Source of the DNA: Xanthomonas maliensis
GTDB taxonomy: Bacteria > Pseudomonadota > Gammaproteobacteria > Xanthomonadales > Xanthomonadaceae
Length of the DNA: 64,000 nucleotides
NCBI RefSeq assembly: GCF_009192945.1
Contig: NZ_NSET01000044.1
Location: forward strand, 124,001 to 188,000
Reading direction: 5' to 3'
In this document: piece by piece, positions 49,326-59,040 of the stretch
How the letters are laid out: the number at the start of each line of letters is the position of its first letter
Numbering within the stretch: position 1 is the stretch's first letter
Position numbers and translations under genes: made by a program
The notes under the pieces: generated by a model
Told to the model about the DNA's origin: nothing
Database searches by the model: none
What the model saw: only the letters and a program-made list of their open reading frames with translations

Positions 49326-49829
49326 TCTGTTTATCAAATCATTGCAGGGGCAACGCAACGTGATGCCCCGGACATCGCCCGGTCGTCGTGCTGCGCTGGG
49401 TGACATCGAGAATGCCGCGCGCTGCCGGAGTTGCTCTCACACTCGCCAGCACATCGTCCTCGCTCCACGCTGACGGTTTCTTTCGCCCTCGCGGCAAGCT
49501 AGGGACGCATCCCGCACGCACCGCGGCAATCGCGGCCACCATTCACGGGCATTTCTGCCGCCTGCTGGCCGCTGAAGCTAACGCTTTCCGGCAACGCAAG
49601 GATGGCGCAGACCAGCACACGCCGGTCGTCTCGATCGGGGCGGCTTGTGCGAGCCTCCCCGCAGGCATTGCACCTGCTTGGGCCCATCCGCGCACTCTTG
49701 CATGCGCTCGGCATGTAAGCCGCGGCATCGCGCGACCAGCGTGTTCCACCGGACCTGTCGCTTGCGCCAGCACGCGGTAGCAGCGCTATCAGCATTGTCT
49801 CCGCTACCGCAGCCCTAGAGCGCCCGCCT
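49326..49829. other. Intergenic region, no recognisable gene
   Basis: About 500 bases between the receptor and dsbB. Frames on both strands (49388-49780 plus; 49339-49542 and 49499-49870 minus) show no domain, no ribosome site and Arg/Ala-rich composition. It could be a decayed gene, but no family motif survives. Confidence 0.4.
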
Positions 49830-50345
49830 TCAGCGCAATAGCGTCCGCCGCCGTTCTTTGAAGCTCGCATACAGCGCGAAGAGCGCCAATGACACGAAGC
49901 AGATCAGGCACCACATCGGCATCGACAAGCCGAGGAAGCGCCAGTCGATGTTGCCGCAGTCGCCGGTACCGGTCAGCACTCGGCGCATCACCTCGAACGG
50001 CCCCAGCGTCTCGCGTAAAAAGGCCAGCGGCGGGCCGCAGGACGCCATCGGATCGGGAAACAGCTGCACCGAGACATGCTTGGTCGAAATGCCTGCGCCG
50101 ATGCCGGCCGCCAGGAAGGCCAGCACCCCATACATCTTGCGTCCCGCGCTTCCCCTGGGTCCGTGCAGGCCACCGATCAGGAATAGCACGCCGAGCGCGG
50201 CGAAGGCGATCCGCTGGAAGATGCACAGCGGACACGGCTCGATGCCCAACTGCAGCTGCACATAGATCGCATAGCCCAGCAGGGCCGCGCAGATCAGGAA
50301 ACCGAACAGAAACTGCGCGCGAAAGCTCCAGCGGAACGGATTCAT
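49830..50345 (-). CDS. dsbB: Disulfide bond formation protein B
   Basis: 171 residues, four membrane helices. Periplasmic cysteine pairs are both present: Cys38/Cys41 in EPCPLCIFQR and Cys103/Cys130 (ASCGPP; GTGDCGN). It reoxidises DsbA and passes electrons to quinone. The motif CPLCIFQR is diagnostic. It is monocistronic, facing the receptor gene. Confidence 0.96.
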   Translation of the reverse strand: MNPFRWSFRAQFLFGFLICAALLGYAIYVQLQLGIEPCPLCIFQRIAFAALGVLFLIGGLHGPRGSAGRKMYGVLAFLAAGIGAGISTKHVSVQLFPDPMASCGPPLAFLRETLGPFEVMRRVLTGTGDCGNIDWRFLGLSMPMWCLICFVSLALFALYASFKERRRTLLR

Positions 50346-50463
50346 CGGATCGGCTCACATGATGATCGGCGCATTATCCGTCATCCCTCGCATCGCCACC
50401 ACGTGCATGCATGGATCGGTCGCAGCGCAGATCCAAGCGCTATCGCGCATGCAGGCATAAAAA

Positions 50464-50482
50464 AGCCCGGGCATGCCGGGCT
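50464..50482 (-). terminator. Terminator of the ribosomal cluster after rplQ
   Basis: AGCCCGG / CCGGGCT with a five-base loop, followed on the minus strand by a T6 run. It lies about 30 bases beyond the rplQ stop and ends the alpha-type operon. Confidence 0.9.
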
Positions 50483-50511
50483 CTTTTCTGATTGCATTGC
50501 CTGCAAGCGAC

Positions 50512-50895
50512 TTACTCAGTCACTTCCTCGGCAACGACCGGACGATCGACCAGCTCGACATACGCCATCGGTGCGTTGTCGCCAGCACGGAAGCCGCACT
50601 TGAGAATACGCAGGTAGCCACCCGGACGGCTCTGGTAACGCGGACCCAGCTCGACGAACAGCTTGCCGACGGCTTCCTTGTCGCGCAGGCGAGCGAACGC
50701 CAGGCGGCGGTTGGCCACGCCATCGACCTTGCCGATGGTGATCAGCGGCTCGGCGACGCGACGCAGTTCCTTGGCCTTGGGCAGCGTGGTCTTGATCAGT
50801 TCGTGCTTGATCAGCGAGGCGGCCATGTTGCGGAACATCGCTTCGCGGTGGGCACTGGTACGGTTGAACTTGCGGCCGGATTTCTGGTGACGCAT
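50512..50895 (-). CDS. rplQ: 50S ribosomal protein L17
   Basis: 127 residues, normal size. The conserved start [20 protein letters not shown] and the motif [18 protein letters not shown] are visible. L17 lies near the polypeptide exit tunnel. It is the last gene of the cluster, separated from rpoA by 180 bases that include a terminator-like hairpin, so its expression may be partly uncoupled. Confidence 0.98.
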   Translation of the reverse strand: MRHQKSGRKFNRTSAHREAMFRNMAASLIKHELIKTTLPKAKELRRVAEPLITIGKVDGVANRRLAFARLRDKEAVGKLFVELGPRYQSRPGGYLRILKCGFRAGDNAPMAYVELVDRPVVAEEVTE

Positions 50896-51033
50896 GAGTG
50901 TGATTTCCTAAGGAATGTTGAGACTGCTTGAGAGACGTTGTCGCCATCCTGGCGCTATTGAATGGACTGCGGTTGGTCCGAACCGGCCGTCCTTCGACCG
51001 GATGTCATCGCAGACTTCAGCCTGTCGATGAGG

Positions 51034-51067
51034 AAAAACGGCATGGGCGCCCGAAGACGCCCATGCC
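51034..51067 (-). terminator. Strong intrinsic-terminator-like hairpin between rpoA and rplQ
   Basis: A perfect ten-base stem GGCATGGGCG / CGCCCATGCC with an eight-base loop, starting nine bases after the rpoA stop. On the minus strand it is followed by CG and then a T5 run. This fits a partial terminator that sets the rplQ level relative to rpoA. Confidence 0.8.
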
Positions 51068-51075
51068 TTGACGCA

Positions 51076-52074
51076 TTAACCAAGCATGCCGTGCTGGGCG
51101 ACGCCGGCCGGCGGCCAGTTCTCCAGCTTCATGCCCAGTGCAAGGCCGCGCTGTGCCAGCACTTCCTTGATTTCGGTGAGCGACTTCTTGCCCAGGTTCG
51201 GGGTCTTCAGCAGCTCGACCTCGGTCTTCTGGATCAGATCGCCGATGTAGTAGATGCTCTCGGCCTTAAGGCAGTTGGCCGAACGCACCGTCAGCTCCAG
51301 ATCGTCGATCGGGCGCAGCAGCACCGGATCCACGCCGCTGGTGGCCGGCTTGGCGGCGCCACGGTCGCGGTGGGTGAAATCACCGAACACCGACAGCTGA
51401 TCGCTGAGGATATCGGCCGCGGTACGCACGGCTTCCTCGGCGTCGATGGTGCCGTTGGTCTCGATGTCGATCACCAGCTTGTCGAGGTCGGTACGCTGTT
51501 CGACACGCGCCGCTTCCACGGCATAGGCAACGCGACGCACCGGCGAAAACGATGCATCCAGCATCAGGCGACCGATGGTGCGGGTCTCTTCGTCCGGACG
51601 ACGACGGGCAGCAGCCGGCTGGTAGCCGAAACCGCGCTCGATCTTCAGGCGCATGTTCAGCGCCGTATCCTTGGTCAGGTGGCAGATCACGTGGTCGCTG
51701 TTGACGATCTCGACGTTGTGATCGGTGCGGATGTCGGCCGCAGTGACCGTCCCCGGCCCCTGCTTGGACAGCGAGAGCGTCGCGCTGTCGCCGCTGTGCA
51801 TCCGAATCGCCACGTCCTTGAGGTTCAGCAGGACGTCCAGCACGTCTTCCTGCAAACCTTCGACCGTGGTGTACTCATGCAGCACGCCGTCGATCTCGAC
51901 CTCGGTGATCGCAAAACCCGGGATCGACGACAGCAGCACGCGACGCAGGGCGTTGCCCAGCGTATGCCCATAACCGCGCTCCAACGGCTCGATCACGACC
52001 TTGGCGCGGTTGTCGGTAAGGCGTTCGATCTGCGGACCGCGTGGGCGCAGAACCTGGTTGGCGGTAACCGTCAT
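51076..52074 (-). CDS. rpoA: RNA polymerase alpha subunit
   Basis: 332 residues (E. coli 329). The N-terminal dimerisation domain contains [20 protein letters not shown]; the C-terminal domain holds [30 protein letters not shown] (seen in parts), which contacts UP elements and activators. It is needed for assembly of core polymerase. It follows rpsD after 53 bases. Confidence 0.98.
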   Translation of the reverse strand: MTVTANQVLRPRGPQIERLTDNRAKVVIEPLERGYGHTLGNALRRVLLSSIPGFAITEVEIDGVLHEYTTVEGLQEDVLDVLLNLKDVAIRMHSGDSATLSLSKQGPGTVTAADIRTDHNVEIVNSDHVICHLTKDTALNMRLKIERGFGYQPAAARRRPDEETRTIGRLMLDASFSPVRRVAYAVEAARVEQRTDLDKLVIDIETNGTIDAEEAVRTAADILSDQLSVFGDFTHRDRGAAKPATSGVDPVLLRPIDDLELTVRSANCLKAESIYYIGDLIQKTEVELLKTPNLGKKSLTEIKEVLAQRGLALGMKLENWPPAGVAQHGMLG

Positions 52075-52127
52075 GTTGCGGGGTCTCCTGCGAACCTCCG
52101 GCGGCGCCGGAGGTTCTCCAATGTGAA

Positions 52128-52754
52128 TTACTTCGAATACAACTCGACGATCAGCGCTTCGTTGATGTCCGACGGCAGGTCAGCGCGATCCGGAACGGCC
52201 TTGAATACGCCGCTGAACTTCTTCGAATCGACTTCGACCCACGACGGGCTCATGTCGTGCTGCTCAGCCACGGTCAGGGCTTCCTGCACGCGCAACTGTT
52301 TCTGTGCCTTTTCCGACAGCGTGATCGCATCGCCAGCCTTGACCTGGTACGAAGCCAGGTTCACCGACTTGCCGTTGACCAGCACACCACGGTGCGACAC
52401 CAGCTGACGGGCAGCCGGACGTGTCACGGCGAAGCCCATGCGGTAGACGACGTTGTCCAGACGGGTTTCCAGCAACTGCAGCAGGTTCTCGCCGGTGTTG
52501 CCCTTCTTGGTCGAGGCCTTCTTGTAGTAGTTGCGGAACTGACGCTCCAGCAGACCGTAGATACGCTTGACCTTCTGCTTCTCGCGCAGCTGGGTGGCGT
52601 AGTCGGAAAGCTTGCCCTTGCGCGCAGCGCCATGCTGGCCGGGCTTTTGCTCCAGCTTGCACTTCGAATCCAGCGCACGCGCCGGGCTCTTGAGGGACAG
52701 GTCGGCGCCTTCGCGGCGGGCGAGCTTACAGGTAGGACCGATATAACGAGCCAT
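52128..52754 (-). CDS. rpsD: 30S ribosomal protein S4
   Basis: 208 residues. Starts [19 protein letters not shown]; the S4 RNA-binding domain holds [20 protein letters not shown]4 starts 30S assembly by binding 16S rRNA. In E. coli it also represses the alpha operon by binding the rpsM leader; a structured leader exists here too. No zinc cysteine cluster is present. Confidence 0.98.
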   Translation of the reverse strand: MARYIGPTCKLARREGADLSLKSPARALDSKCKLEQKPGQHGAARKGKLSDYATQLREKQKVKRIYGLLERQFRNYYKKASTKKGNTGENLLQLLETRLDNVVYRMGFAVTRPAARQLVSHRGVLVNGKSVNLASYQVKAGDAITLSEKAQKQLRVQEALTVAEQHDMSPSWVEVDSKKFSGVFKAVPDRADLPSDINEALIVELYSK

Positions 52755-52769
52755 TTCTTATCGCTCCCT

Positions 52770-53162
52770 TTAGACGCGACGCTTCTTCGGCGGACGGCAC
52801 CCGTTGTGCGGGATAGGCGTCACGTCGATGATGTTGGTGATCTTGTAGCCGACGTTGTTCAACGAACGCACGGCCGACTCACGGCCCGGACCCGGACCCT
52901 TGATACGCACTTCCAGCGACTTCACGCCGTAGTCGAGCGCAGCGCGGCCAGCCTTTTCGGCGGCAACCTGAGCAGCGAACGGGGTCGACTTGCGCGAACC
53001 ACGGAAGCCGGCGCCGCCGGACGTGGCCCACGACAGCGCATTGCCCTGGCGGTCGGTGATGGTGACGATGGTGTTGTTGAACGAAGCGTGGACGTGCGCA
53101 ACGCCATCGGTGATGACGCGCTTGATCTTCTTCTTCGTCTTTGCTGCTGCTGGCTTGGCCAT
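52770..53162 (-). CDS. rpsK: 30S ribosomal protein S11
   Basis: 130 residues. Conserved blocks [19 protein letters not shown] and [17 protein letters not shown] at the C terminus. S11 sits in the 30S platform near the mRNA exit. The N terminus is Lys/Ala-rich ([14 protein letters not shown]). It follows rpsM by 10 bases. Confidence 0.98.
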   Translation of the reverse strand: MAKPAAAKTKKKIKRVITDGVAHVHASFNNTIVTITDRQGNALSWATSGGAGFRGSRKSTPFAAQVAAEKAGRAALDYGVKSLEVRIKGPGPGRESAVRSLNNVGYKITNIIDVTPIPHNGCRPPKKRRV

Positions 53163-53172
53163 GATTTATCCC

Positions 53173-53529
53173 TTACTTCTTGATCGCCTTGCGCGGACCC
53201 TTGCGGGTGCGGGCGTTGGTACGGGTGCGCTGACCACGCAGCGGGAGACCACGGCGATGACGCAGGCCGCGGTAGCAGCCCAGATCCATCAAACGCTTGA
53301 TCGCGATACCGATCTCACGGCGCAGGTCGCCTTCGACGACGTACTTGCCGACCTCGGCGCGCAGGCGCTCGATTTCGGGTTCGGACAGATCACGAATCTT
53401 CGTGGTCGAGGTAACGCCTGCAGCTTCGCAGAGCTTCTTCGAACGGGTACGGCCGATGCCGTAGATGCTTTGCAACCCGACCCAGACATGCTTCTGGGCT
53501 GGCAGGTTGACGCCTGCAATACGCGCCAT
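53173..53529 (-). CDS. rpsM: 30S ribosomal protein S13
   Basis: 118 residues from [19 protein letters not shown]; the longer frame upstream is leader sequence. Conserved helix-two-turn-helix ([17 protein letters not shown]) and C-terminal [16 protein letters not shown] tail contacting the P-site tRNA. It starts the alpha-type gene group after a 333-base gap following secY and has a candidate own promoter. Confidence 0.97.
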   Translation of the reverse strand: MARIAGVNLPAQKHVWVGLQSIYGIGRTRSKKLCEAAGVTSTTKIRDLSEPEIERLRAEVGKYVVEGDLRREIGIAIKRLMDLGCYRGLRHRRGLPLRGQRTRTNARTRKGPRKAIKK

Positions 53530-53607
53530 GACGCGATTCTCCAACTGAGTGATGGCCCGACGGCGCACAGGCGCCATCCGGCAGGATGGATCAAAAGTGA
53601 ACTTGGA

Positions 53608-53636
53608 ATTGTAGCAAGGTCTCGGATTACATTGAA
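53608..53636 (-). promoter_or_regulatory. Candidate promoter upstream of rpsM
   Basis: On the minus strand TTCAAT (53636-53631) and TACAAT (53613-53608) are spaced by exactly 17 bases. The -10 matches the consensus in five of six positions. It would give a leader of about 70 bases before rpsM and allow expression separate from spc genes. Confidence 0.55.
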
Positions 53637-53641
53637 GCCCG

Positions 53642-53751
53642 TGGAACCAGAGGTTCCATGAACTCGGCATGGGGAGTGTGCCCATGCTCCGGCGCCGGAC
53701 GCTGTTGACCCAGAAACCCTCTCTGGATCGCCTGTGCTACTCCCGCACAGG
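53642..53751. repeat. Cluster of three hairpins between secY and rpsM
   Basis: Three perfect seven-base stems lie in a row: TGGAACC/GGTTCCA (53642-53658), GCATGGG/CCCATGC (53667-53687) and CCTGTGC/GCACAGG (53731-53751). None is followed by a long T-run on the minus strand. They lie upstream of the candidate rpsM promoter, in the tail of the secY message. rpmJ, usually found here, is not seen. Confidence 0.7.
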
Positions 53752-53862
53752 ACCACATCGTCACACCCGCGCGCGAGACGTCGTGCGGGCCGCCCTTCTG
53801 ATCGGAAGATCGAGGCCCGGGATCCGGGCGCATCTTCACGTGTTGATGACGTAGTGTACCAC

Positions 53863-55230
53863 TTAACCGCGCGCGAGTCCGCCGCGCGAGCCGCCCTTCA
53901 GGTTGGCCTTCTTCAGCAGGCTCTCATACTGGTGCGACATCAGGTGCGCCTGGATCTGCGCAATGAAGTCCATCACCACCACCACCGCGATCAACAGCGA
54001 CGTGCCGCCGAAGTGGAACGAGGTACCGAGCTGCGAGCGCATGATTTCCGGCAACAGGCAGACGATCACCAAGTACAGCGAACCAGCCGCCGTCAAGCGG
54101 GTCAGCACGCCGTCGACGTAATCGGCGGTGGCCTTGCCCGGACGGATCCCCGGGATCAATGCACCCGACTTCTTCAGGTTGTCGGCAGTTTCCTGCGAGT
54201 TGAACACCAGCGCGGTGTAGAAGAACGCGAACCCGATGATCAGCGCCGCAAACACCAACATGTGCACCGGCTCGCCGGGCCCCAGCGCATTGGCGATGCG
54301 CTGCAGCCAGGTACCCAGGCCACTGTTGGAAGCGGCCTGACCCGACCACATCGACAACGTCGCCGGGAACGCCAGGATGCTGGAGGCGAAGATCGGCGGA
54401 ATCACGCCGGCCATGTTGAGCTTGAGCGGCAGGAACGAAGTCTGGTTCATGTACGCGTTGCGACCGCCCTGGCGGCGCGCGTAATTGACCGTGATCCTGC
54501 GCTGCCCACGCTCGACGAACACCACGAACAAGGTGAACGCAAGAATGGTGATGACGATCAACAGCAGCGAGATGAAGCTCAGGTTGCCCTCGCGGAACGC
54601 CTCGATGGTCTGCAGGGCAGCCGCGGGCAGACCCGCCACGATGCCGGCAAAGATGATCAGCGACACACCGTTGCCGATACCGCGCTCGGTCACCTGCTCG
54701 CCGACCCACATCAGGAAGATGGTGCCTGCCGTCAGCGCGATGACGGCCGTCAACACGAAGCCCATGCCGGGCGCATACACCACCGGCGCACCGCCAGGTG
54801 CGGTCTGGTTCTGCAGCGCAAGCGCGATACTGCCGCCCTGCACCACCGCCAGCAACACCGCACCGATGCGCGAATACTGGGTGATCTTGCGACGCCCGGA
54901 CTCACCTTCCTTCTGCATCGCCTTCAAGGCGGGGAAGATGTGGGTCGCCAGCTGGATCACGATCGACGCCGAAATGTACGGCATCACGTTCAACGCAAAG
55001 ATACTGAAACGGTGCAGGGCGCCGCCCGAGAACATGTTGAACATGTCCACGATGCCGCCACCCTGCGCCTGCATCAACGAAAGCATGGCATCGGGATTGA
55101 CGCCAGGCACCGGCACGTAGCAGCCGATGCGGTAGACGATCAATGCCCCGAGGACGAACAGCAGCCGCTGGCGAAGTTCCGTGAACTTGCCGAGCCCGCC
55201 ACCGAGGTTTCCAATGCCAGCCTGCGCCAT
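53863..55230 (-). CDS. secY: Preprotein translocase subunit SecY
   Basis: 455 residues, about ten membrane helices. Opening [35 protein letters not shown] is typical; [23 protein letters not shown] and [16 protein letters not shown] are conserved cytosolic loops. It forms the protein-conducting channel with SecE and SecG. It follows rplO by seven bases. Confidence 0.98.
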   Translation of the reverse strand: MAQAGIGNLGGGLGKFTELRQRLLFVLGALIVYRIGCYVPVPGVNPDAMLSLMQAQGGGIVDMFNMFSGGALHRFSIFALNVMPYISASIVIQLATHIFPALKAMQKEGESGRRKITQYSRIGAVLLAVVQGGSIALALQNQTAPGGAPVVYAPGMGFVLTAVIALTAGTIFLMWVGEQVTERGIGNGVSLIIFAGIVAGLPAAALQTIEAFREGNLSFISLLLIVITILAFTLFVVFVERGQRRITVNYARRQGGRNAYMNQTSFLPLKLNMAGVIPPIFASSILAFPATLSMWSGQAASNSGLGTWLQRIANALGPGEPVHMLVFAALIIGFAFFYTALVFNSQETADNLKKSGALIPGIRPGKATADYVDGVLTRLTAAGSLYLVIVCLLPEIMRSQLGTSFHFGGTSLLIAVVVVMDFIAQIQAHLMSHQYESLLKKANLKGGSRGGLARG

Positions 55231-55237
55231 CTGCCGA

Positions 55238-55681
55238 TTACTCCTCTACGCTGCCACCGGCAGCTTCGATTGCTGCCTTGGCGCCGGCGGTCGCCGCCAC
55301 GCCCTTCAGCACGAACTTCTTGCTCAGCTCGCCCTTCAGCACGATCTTCGCCTTCTTAGCGCGGCTCGGGACCAGATTGGCCGCACGCAGCGCTGCGAAG
55401 TCGACATCGCCAGCTTCCAGCTTGTCCAGCTGGTAGGACAGCACTTCGGCGGTGTCCTTGGCCATCTTGGAACGGAAGCCGATCTTGGGCAGACGACGCT
55501 GCATCGGGGTCTGGCCGCCTTCGAAGCCAGCCTTGATCTTGCCGCCGCCCTTGCGGGCGAACGAACCCTTGTGACCGCGACCAGCGGTCTTGCCCAGGCC
55601 GGAGCCGATGCCGCGACCGACGCGGGTGCGCTCGGTACGGGCGCCGTCGGCGGGCTTGAGGTCATTGAGACGCAGAGTCAT
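55238..55681 (-). CDS. rplO: 50S ribosomal protein L15
   Basis: 147 residues from [19 protein letters not shown]. The Gly/Lys-rich N-terminal extension [20 protein letters not shown] winds into 23S rRNA. A slightly longer frame begins with an unsupported Met. It is four bases from rpmD. Confidence 0.97.
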   Translation of the reverse strand: MTLRLNDLKPADGARTERTRVGRGIGSGLGKTAGRGHKGSFARKGGGKIKAGFEGGQTPMQRRLPKIGFRSKMAKDTAEVLSYQLDKLEAGDVDFAALRAANLVPSRAKKAKIVLKGELSKKFVLKGVAATAGAKAAIEAAGGSVEE

Positions 55682-55685
55682 GGGA

Positions 55686-55877
55686 TTACTCCTCAACCTG
55701 GACGAGGTAGTGAACCGTGTTGATCAGGCCACGCACCTGCGGGCTGTCCTTCAGTTCACGCACATCGTTGAGCTTATTCAGGCCCAGGGCACGCACCGAC
55801 AAGCGATGACGCGACTGGGTTCCACGCAGGCCACGCACCAGGCGCACCTTCACGGTCTTGTTGGTGTCCTTAGCCAT
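55686..55877 (-). CDS. rpmD: 50S ribosomal protein L30
   Basis: 63 residues: [20 protein letters not shown], with the L30 core [20 protein letters not shown]. Its start overlaps the end of rpsE by eight bases. The longer frame upstream is part of rpsE. Confidence 0.97.
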   Translation of the reverse strand: MAKDTNKTVKVRLVRGLRGTQSRHRLSVRALGLNKLNDVRELKDSPQVRGLINTVHYLVQVEE

Positions 55878-56412
55878 GGTTGAGCTCCTCCACCTTCTTG
55901 CCGCGCTTGGCCGCAATGCGGGCTGGCGACTGCATGTCGGACAGACCCTTCAGCGTGGCGCGCACCAGGTTGATCGGGTTACGCGAACCGACGGCCTTTG
56001 CCAGCACGTTCTTCACGCCCACCGCTTCCAGCACGGCACGCATGGCGCCGCCGGCGATCACGCCGGTACCTTCGGAGGCCGGCTGCATGAACACACGAGC
56101 CGCGCCATGGCCGGACTTGACCGCGTGCCACAGGGTACCGTTGTTCAGATCGACCGTGGCCAGGTTCTTGCGCGCCTGTTCCATCGACTTCTGGATGGCA
56201 ACCGGCACTTCGCGCGCCTTGCCATAGCCGAAACCGACCTTGCCCAGACCGTCGCCCACCACCGTCAGCGCGGTGAAGGTGAACTGGCGACCGCCCTTGA
56301 CGGTCTTGCTGACGCGGTTGACCGCGACCAGCTTCTCGATCATGCCATCGTCGACTTTCTCTTCGCGGTTGCGGTCGCGATCACGACCCCGCGGTGCACG
56401 TTCTTCTGCCAT
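55870..56412 (-). CDS. rpsE: 30S ribosomal protein S5
   Basis: 180 residues. N-terminal Arg/Asp/Glu-rich extension ([19 protein letters not shown]), then the S5 double-stranded RNA-binding-like fold ([21 protein letters not shown]) and [18 protein letters not shown]. It influences accuracy and spectinomycin response. A perfect 11-base hairpin lies between rplR and this gene. Confidence 0.98.
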   Translation of the reverse strand: MAEERAPRGRDRDRNREEKVDDGMIEKLVAVNRVSKTVKGGRQFTFTALTVVGDGLGKVGFGYGKAREVPVAIQKSMEQARKNLATVDLNNGTLWHAVKSGHGAARVFMQPASEGTGVIAGGAMRAVLEAVGVKNVLAKAVGSRNPINLVRATLKGLSDMQSPARIAAKRGKKVEELNHG

Positions 56413-56536
56413 CTTGATTCCTTGATTGATTAGGTATGTACAGCTCGCGGCCGCTTATGGTTGTAGTGTCACGCAGTGCTTCCAACCCTTGCTACAGAAG
56501 AACGAGGGCGGCCCGGCATCCCCTGCCGGCGGGAAT

Positions 56537-56562
56537 GCAGGCGTGGCCTCAGCCACGCCTGC
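56537..56562 (-). repeat. Perfect 11-base hairpin between rplR and rpsE
   Basis: GCAGGCGTGGC and GCCACGCCTGC pair perfectly around a four-base loop, starting eight bases after the rplR stop. There is no T-run, so it looks more like a processing, pausing or mRNA-protection structure than a terminator. Confidence 0.75.
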
Positions 56563-56569
56563 GTCGTAC

Positions 56570-56929
56570 TTAGAACTGCAGGCCGCCTTCGCGGGCTGCG
56601 TCGGCGAGCGCCTTGATGCGACCGTGGTAGCGGTAGCCCGAACGGTCGAAAGCGACCTTCTCGATGCCAGCGGCCTTGGCGCGCTCAGCGATCAGCTTGC
56701 CGACCTTGGTGGCAGCGTCGCTGTTCTTGCCGTTCTTCAGGCCGTCCTTGACGTCGGCCTGAAGGGTGTTGGCGGCAGCCAGCACCTTGGAACCGTCGGC
56801 GGTGAAGACCTGGGCGTACAGGTGCTGGCCGGTGCGCAGCACCGACAGACGAGCGACACCCAGCTCACGGATGTGCGCACGGGTCGACTTGGCGCGACGA
56901 AGACGGGCGATGTTCTTGTTGATGCTCAT
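56570..56929 (-). CDS. rplR: 50S ribosomal protein L18
   Basis: 119 residues from [21 protein letters not shown]18 binds 5S rRNA with L5 and L25. The C terminus [26 protein letters not shown] (in part) is conserved. The longer frame runs into the spacer after rplF and is rejected. Confidence 0.97.
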   Translation of the reverse strand: MSINKNIARLRRAKSTRAHIRELGVARLSVLRTGQHLYAQVFTADGSKVLAAANTLQADVKDGLKNGKNSDAATKVGKLIAERAKAAGIEKVAFDRSGYRYHGRIKALADAAREGGLQF

Positions 56930-56978
56930 GATATTTATCCTACGGAAGCTGAAGGGAAAGCGTGCTCCTATCAAAAGT

Positions 56979-56996
56979 CCGCACAGGGATGTGCGG
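56979..56996 (-). terminator. Terminator-like hairpin between rplF and rplR
   Basis: CCGCACA / TGTGCGG with a four-base loop, followed by ACTTTTG on the minus strand. It lies about 20 bases after the rplF stop and about 50 bases before the rplR start. It fits partial termination or pausing. Confidence 0.65.
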
Positions 56997-57017
56997 GCTC
57001 TTGCGAGGGACTCGCCA

Positions 57018-57545
57018 TTAAGCCTTCTTGGCTTCCTTGCGAATGATGACTTCACCGGCGTACTTCACACCCTTGCCCTTGTAGGGCTCCGGCGGACGGA
57101 AACCGCGGATCTTGGCGGCCACTTCGCCGACCCGCTGCTTATCGGCGCCCTGCACCAGGATTTCGGTCTGGCTCGGGGTCGACAGCGTGATGCCTTCCGG
57201 CGCCACGAACACCAGCGGATGCGAGAAACCGAGCGCCAGGCTCAGGTCCTTGCCCTGCATCGAAGCACGGTAACCGACGCCGACCAGCTCGAGCTTGCGC
57301 TCGAAGCCATCGGACACGCCCTTGACCATATTGGCCAGAATGGCGCGAACGGTACCGGTAATGGCGATTTGCGACGGATCGTTGGCCGACAACGTGGCGA
57401 CGCCACCATCAACGGCGATCTCGACGCCGGCCGGCTTCGGCAGGGTCAGGGTGCCCTTGGGGCCCTTGACGCTGACCAGCTCCGGCTGAACATTCAGTTC
57501 CACGCCCTTCGGCAGGGACACAGGCTTCTTGGCTACACGGGACAT
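57018..57545 (-). CDS. rplF: 50S ribosomal protein L6
   Basis: 175 residues, two L6 repeats. Opens [19 protein letters not shown] and ends with the conserved [19 protein letters not shown]. It binds near the sarcin-ricin loop. Confidence 0.98.
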   Translation of the reverse strand: MSRVAKKPVSLPKGVELNVQPELVSVKGPKGTLTLPKPAGVEIAVDGGVATLSANDPSQIAITGTVRAILANMVKGVSDGFERKLELVGVGYRASMQGKDLSLALGFSHPLVFVAPEGITLSTPSQTEILVQGADKQRVGEVAAKIRGFRPPEPYKGKGVKYAGEVIIRKEAKKA

Positions 57546-57560
57546 GTTCGACTCCTTCCC

Positions 57561-57959
57561 TTAGGCCACGAAGCACAGAACTTCACCACCAACGCCGGCT
57601 TCGCGAGCCTGCGCATCGGTCATGATGCCCTTCGACGTGGAGATGATGGCGATACCCAGGCCGCCGAGGACCTTGGGCAGTTCGGCCTTGCCGCGGTACT
57701 GGCGCAGACCCGAGCGCGAGAAGCGCTTCAAGGTCTCGATGACCGGGCGGCCCTCGAAATACTTCAGCACGATTTCCAGTTCCGCCTTGTTGTTTTCGGT
57801 CTGGGTCACGCGCAGGTCGGTGATGTAACCCTCGTCCTTCAGGACCTGGGCGATCGCGACCTTGATCTTGGACGACGGCAACTTCACCGTCTGCTTACCA
57901 ACCGCTGCCGCATTCTTGATGCGGACCAGCAGGTCGGCGATGGGATCAGTCATGCTCAT
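57561..57959 (-). CDS. rpsH: 30S ribosomal protein S8
   Basis: 132 residues: [17 protein letters not shown] to [13 protein letters not shown]8 binds the central domain of 16S rRNA; in E. coli it also represses the spc operon. An AAAGG seven bases before the first ATG supports the longer start. A 203-base spacer with terminator, candidate promoter and palindromes separates it from rpsN. Confidence 0.97.
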   Translation of the reverse strand: MSMTDPIADLLVRIKNAAAVGKQTVKLPSSKIKVAIAQVLKDEGYITDLRVTQTENNKAELEIVLKYFEGRPVIETLKRFSRSGLRQYRGKAELPKVLGGLGIAIISTSKGIMTDAQAREAGVGGEVLCFVA

Positions 57960-58045
57960 ATGAGTACCTTTGAGTGCACCGATATCCGCTTTCGCGAAAA
58001 TCTTGTGTTTTCCTGGGAACGGGCCAGGGCCCTTGAAGCCCGCAG

Positions 58046-58059
58046 CGTCCGTACGGACG
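58046..58059. repeat. 14-base perfect palindrome in the rpsH leader
   Basis: CGTCCGTACGGACG is its own reverse complement and lies just downstream of the candidate rpsH promoter, so within its leader. It could be an operator or a transcript hairpin. Confidence 0.6.
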
Positions 58060-58072
58060 AGACAGAAGCGGG

Positions 58073-58078
58073 AGTATA
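58073..58078 (-). promoter_or_regulatory. Candidate -10 box upstream of rpsH
   Basis: TATACT on the minus strand, matching the consensus in five of six positions, immediately after a terminator-like hairpin. The -35 region is poor. It suggests a restart of transcription before rpsH. Confidence 0.4.
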
Positions 58079-58082
58079 CGAC

Positions 58083-58108
58083 AAAAGAGCCCGACTTGCG
58101 TCGGACTC
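58083..58108 (-). terminator. Terminator-like hairpin between rpsN and rpsH
   Basis: GAGTCCGAC / GTCGGGCTC stem with one mismatch and a GCAA tetraloop, followed on the minus strand by TTTTGTC. It lies about 55 bases after the rpsN stop. Confidence 0.75.
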
Positions 58109-58162
58109 CTTTGCTGAACAGGCATCACACCGTGACCGGCCGCAAACGACCGGCAATGGCAC

Positions 58163-58468
58163 TTACCAGCTGGCCTTACGCAGACCCGGCACGTCGCCGC
58201 GCATGGTGGCCTGGCGCAGCATGTTGCGGCCGAGGCCGAACTTGCGATACACGCCACGCGGACGGCCCGACAGCTCGCAACGGTTGCGGTGGCGGCTCGG
58301 CGACGAATCGCGCGGCAGCTTCTGCAACTTGGTGGCGGCTTCCAGCTTCTCCTCGTAGGACGCATCCTGGCTGGAGACGATCTTCTTCAACGCTTCACGC
58401 TTGCCGGCGAACTTCTTGGCCAGCTTTTCCCGCTTGATGTCGCGGTTGACCATGGAGGTCTTTGCCAT
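58163..58468 (-). CDS. rpsN: 30S ribosomal protein S14 (zinc-independent type)
   Basis: 101 residues, the long C-minus form: [19 protein letters not shown] to [13 protein letters not shown]. It has a single Cys and no CxxC zinc ribbon. The head of the 30S subunit needs it. Confidence 0.98.
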   Translation of the reverse strand: MAKTSMVNRDIKREKLAKKFAGKREALKKIVSSQDASYEEKLEAATKLQKLPRDSSPSRHRNRCELSGRPRGVYRKFGLGRNMLRQATMRGDVPGLRKASW

Positions 58469-58486
58469 TTCGGTTTCCTCGACGAA

Positions 58487-59029
58487 TCAGTTACGGAACG
58501 GGAACTTGAACGCTGCCAGCAGCGCCTTCGCTTCCGCATCCGTCTTGGCGGTGGTGGTGACGGCGATATCCATACCGCGGATCGCGTCGACGGCGTCGAA
58601 GTCGATTTCCGGGAAGATGATCTGTTCCTTCACACCCATGTTGAAGTTGCCGCGGCCATCGAACGAACGGCCGGAAACACCACGGAAGTCGCGCACGCGC
58701 GGCAGCGAGATGTTGATCAGACGATCCAGGAATTCATACATCTTGGCGCGACGCAACGTGGTCTTGCAGCCGATCGGCCAACCATCACGGATCTTGAAGG
58801 ATGCCACCGAGATACGCGACTTGGTGACCACCGGCTTCTGGCCGGAGATCTTGGACATGTCGGCAACGGCGTTTTCCAGGATCTTCTTGTTGGTTGCGGC
58901 CTCGCCCACGCCCATGTTCAGCGTGATCTTGACCAGCTTCGGCACTTCCATCGGATTGGTGTAGCCGAATTCCTTCATCAGGGCCGGCACCACTTCTTCC
59001 TTGTAAAACTTTTCGAGACGGGTGTTCAT
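58487..59029 (-). CDS. rplE: 50S ribosomal protein L5
   Basis: 180 residues: [20 protein letters not shown], with [11 protein letters not shown] and [22 protein letters not shown] (in part). It binds 5S rRNA and contacts P-site tRNA. Confidence 0.98.
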   Translation of the reverse strand: MNTRLEKFYKEEVVPALMKEFGYTNPMEVPKLVKITLNMGVGEAATNKKILENAVADMSKISGQKPVVTKSRISVASFKIRDGWPIGCKTTLRRAKMYEFLDRLINISLPRVRDFRGVSGRSFDGRGNFNMGVKEQIIFPEIDFDAVDAIRGMDIAVTTTAKTDAEAKALLAAFKFPFRN

Positions 59030-59040
59030 GACCTCATTCC

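Noticed and set aside
49388-49780. 130-codon frame between the third receptor and dsbB
   Set aside because: No family features; rare residues and stops in neighbouring frames fit non-coding DNA.
53734-55359. 541-codon plus-strand frame opposite secY
   Set aside because: The minus strand encodes an unmistakable SecY. The opposite frame is Arg/His/Gln-rich, a usual product of high-GC codon bias.
56766-58358. 530-codon plus-strand frame across rplR, rplF and rpsH
   Set aside because: It spans several real ribosomal genes and their spacers antisense and has no family features.
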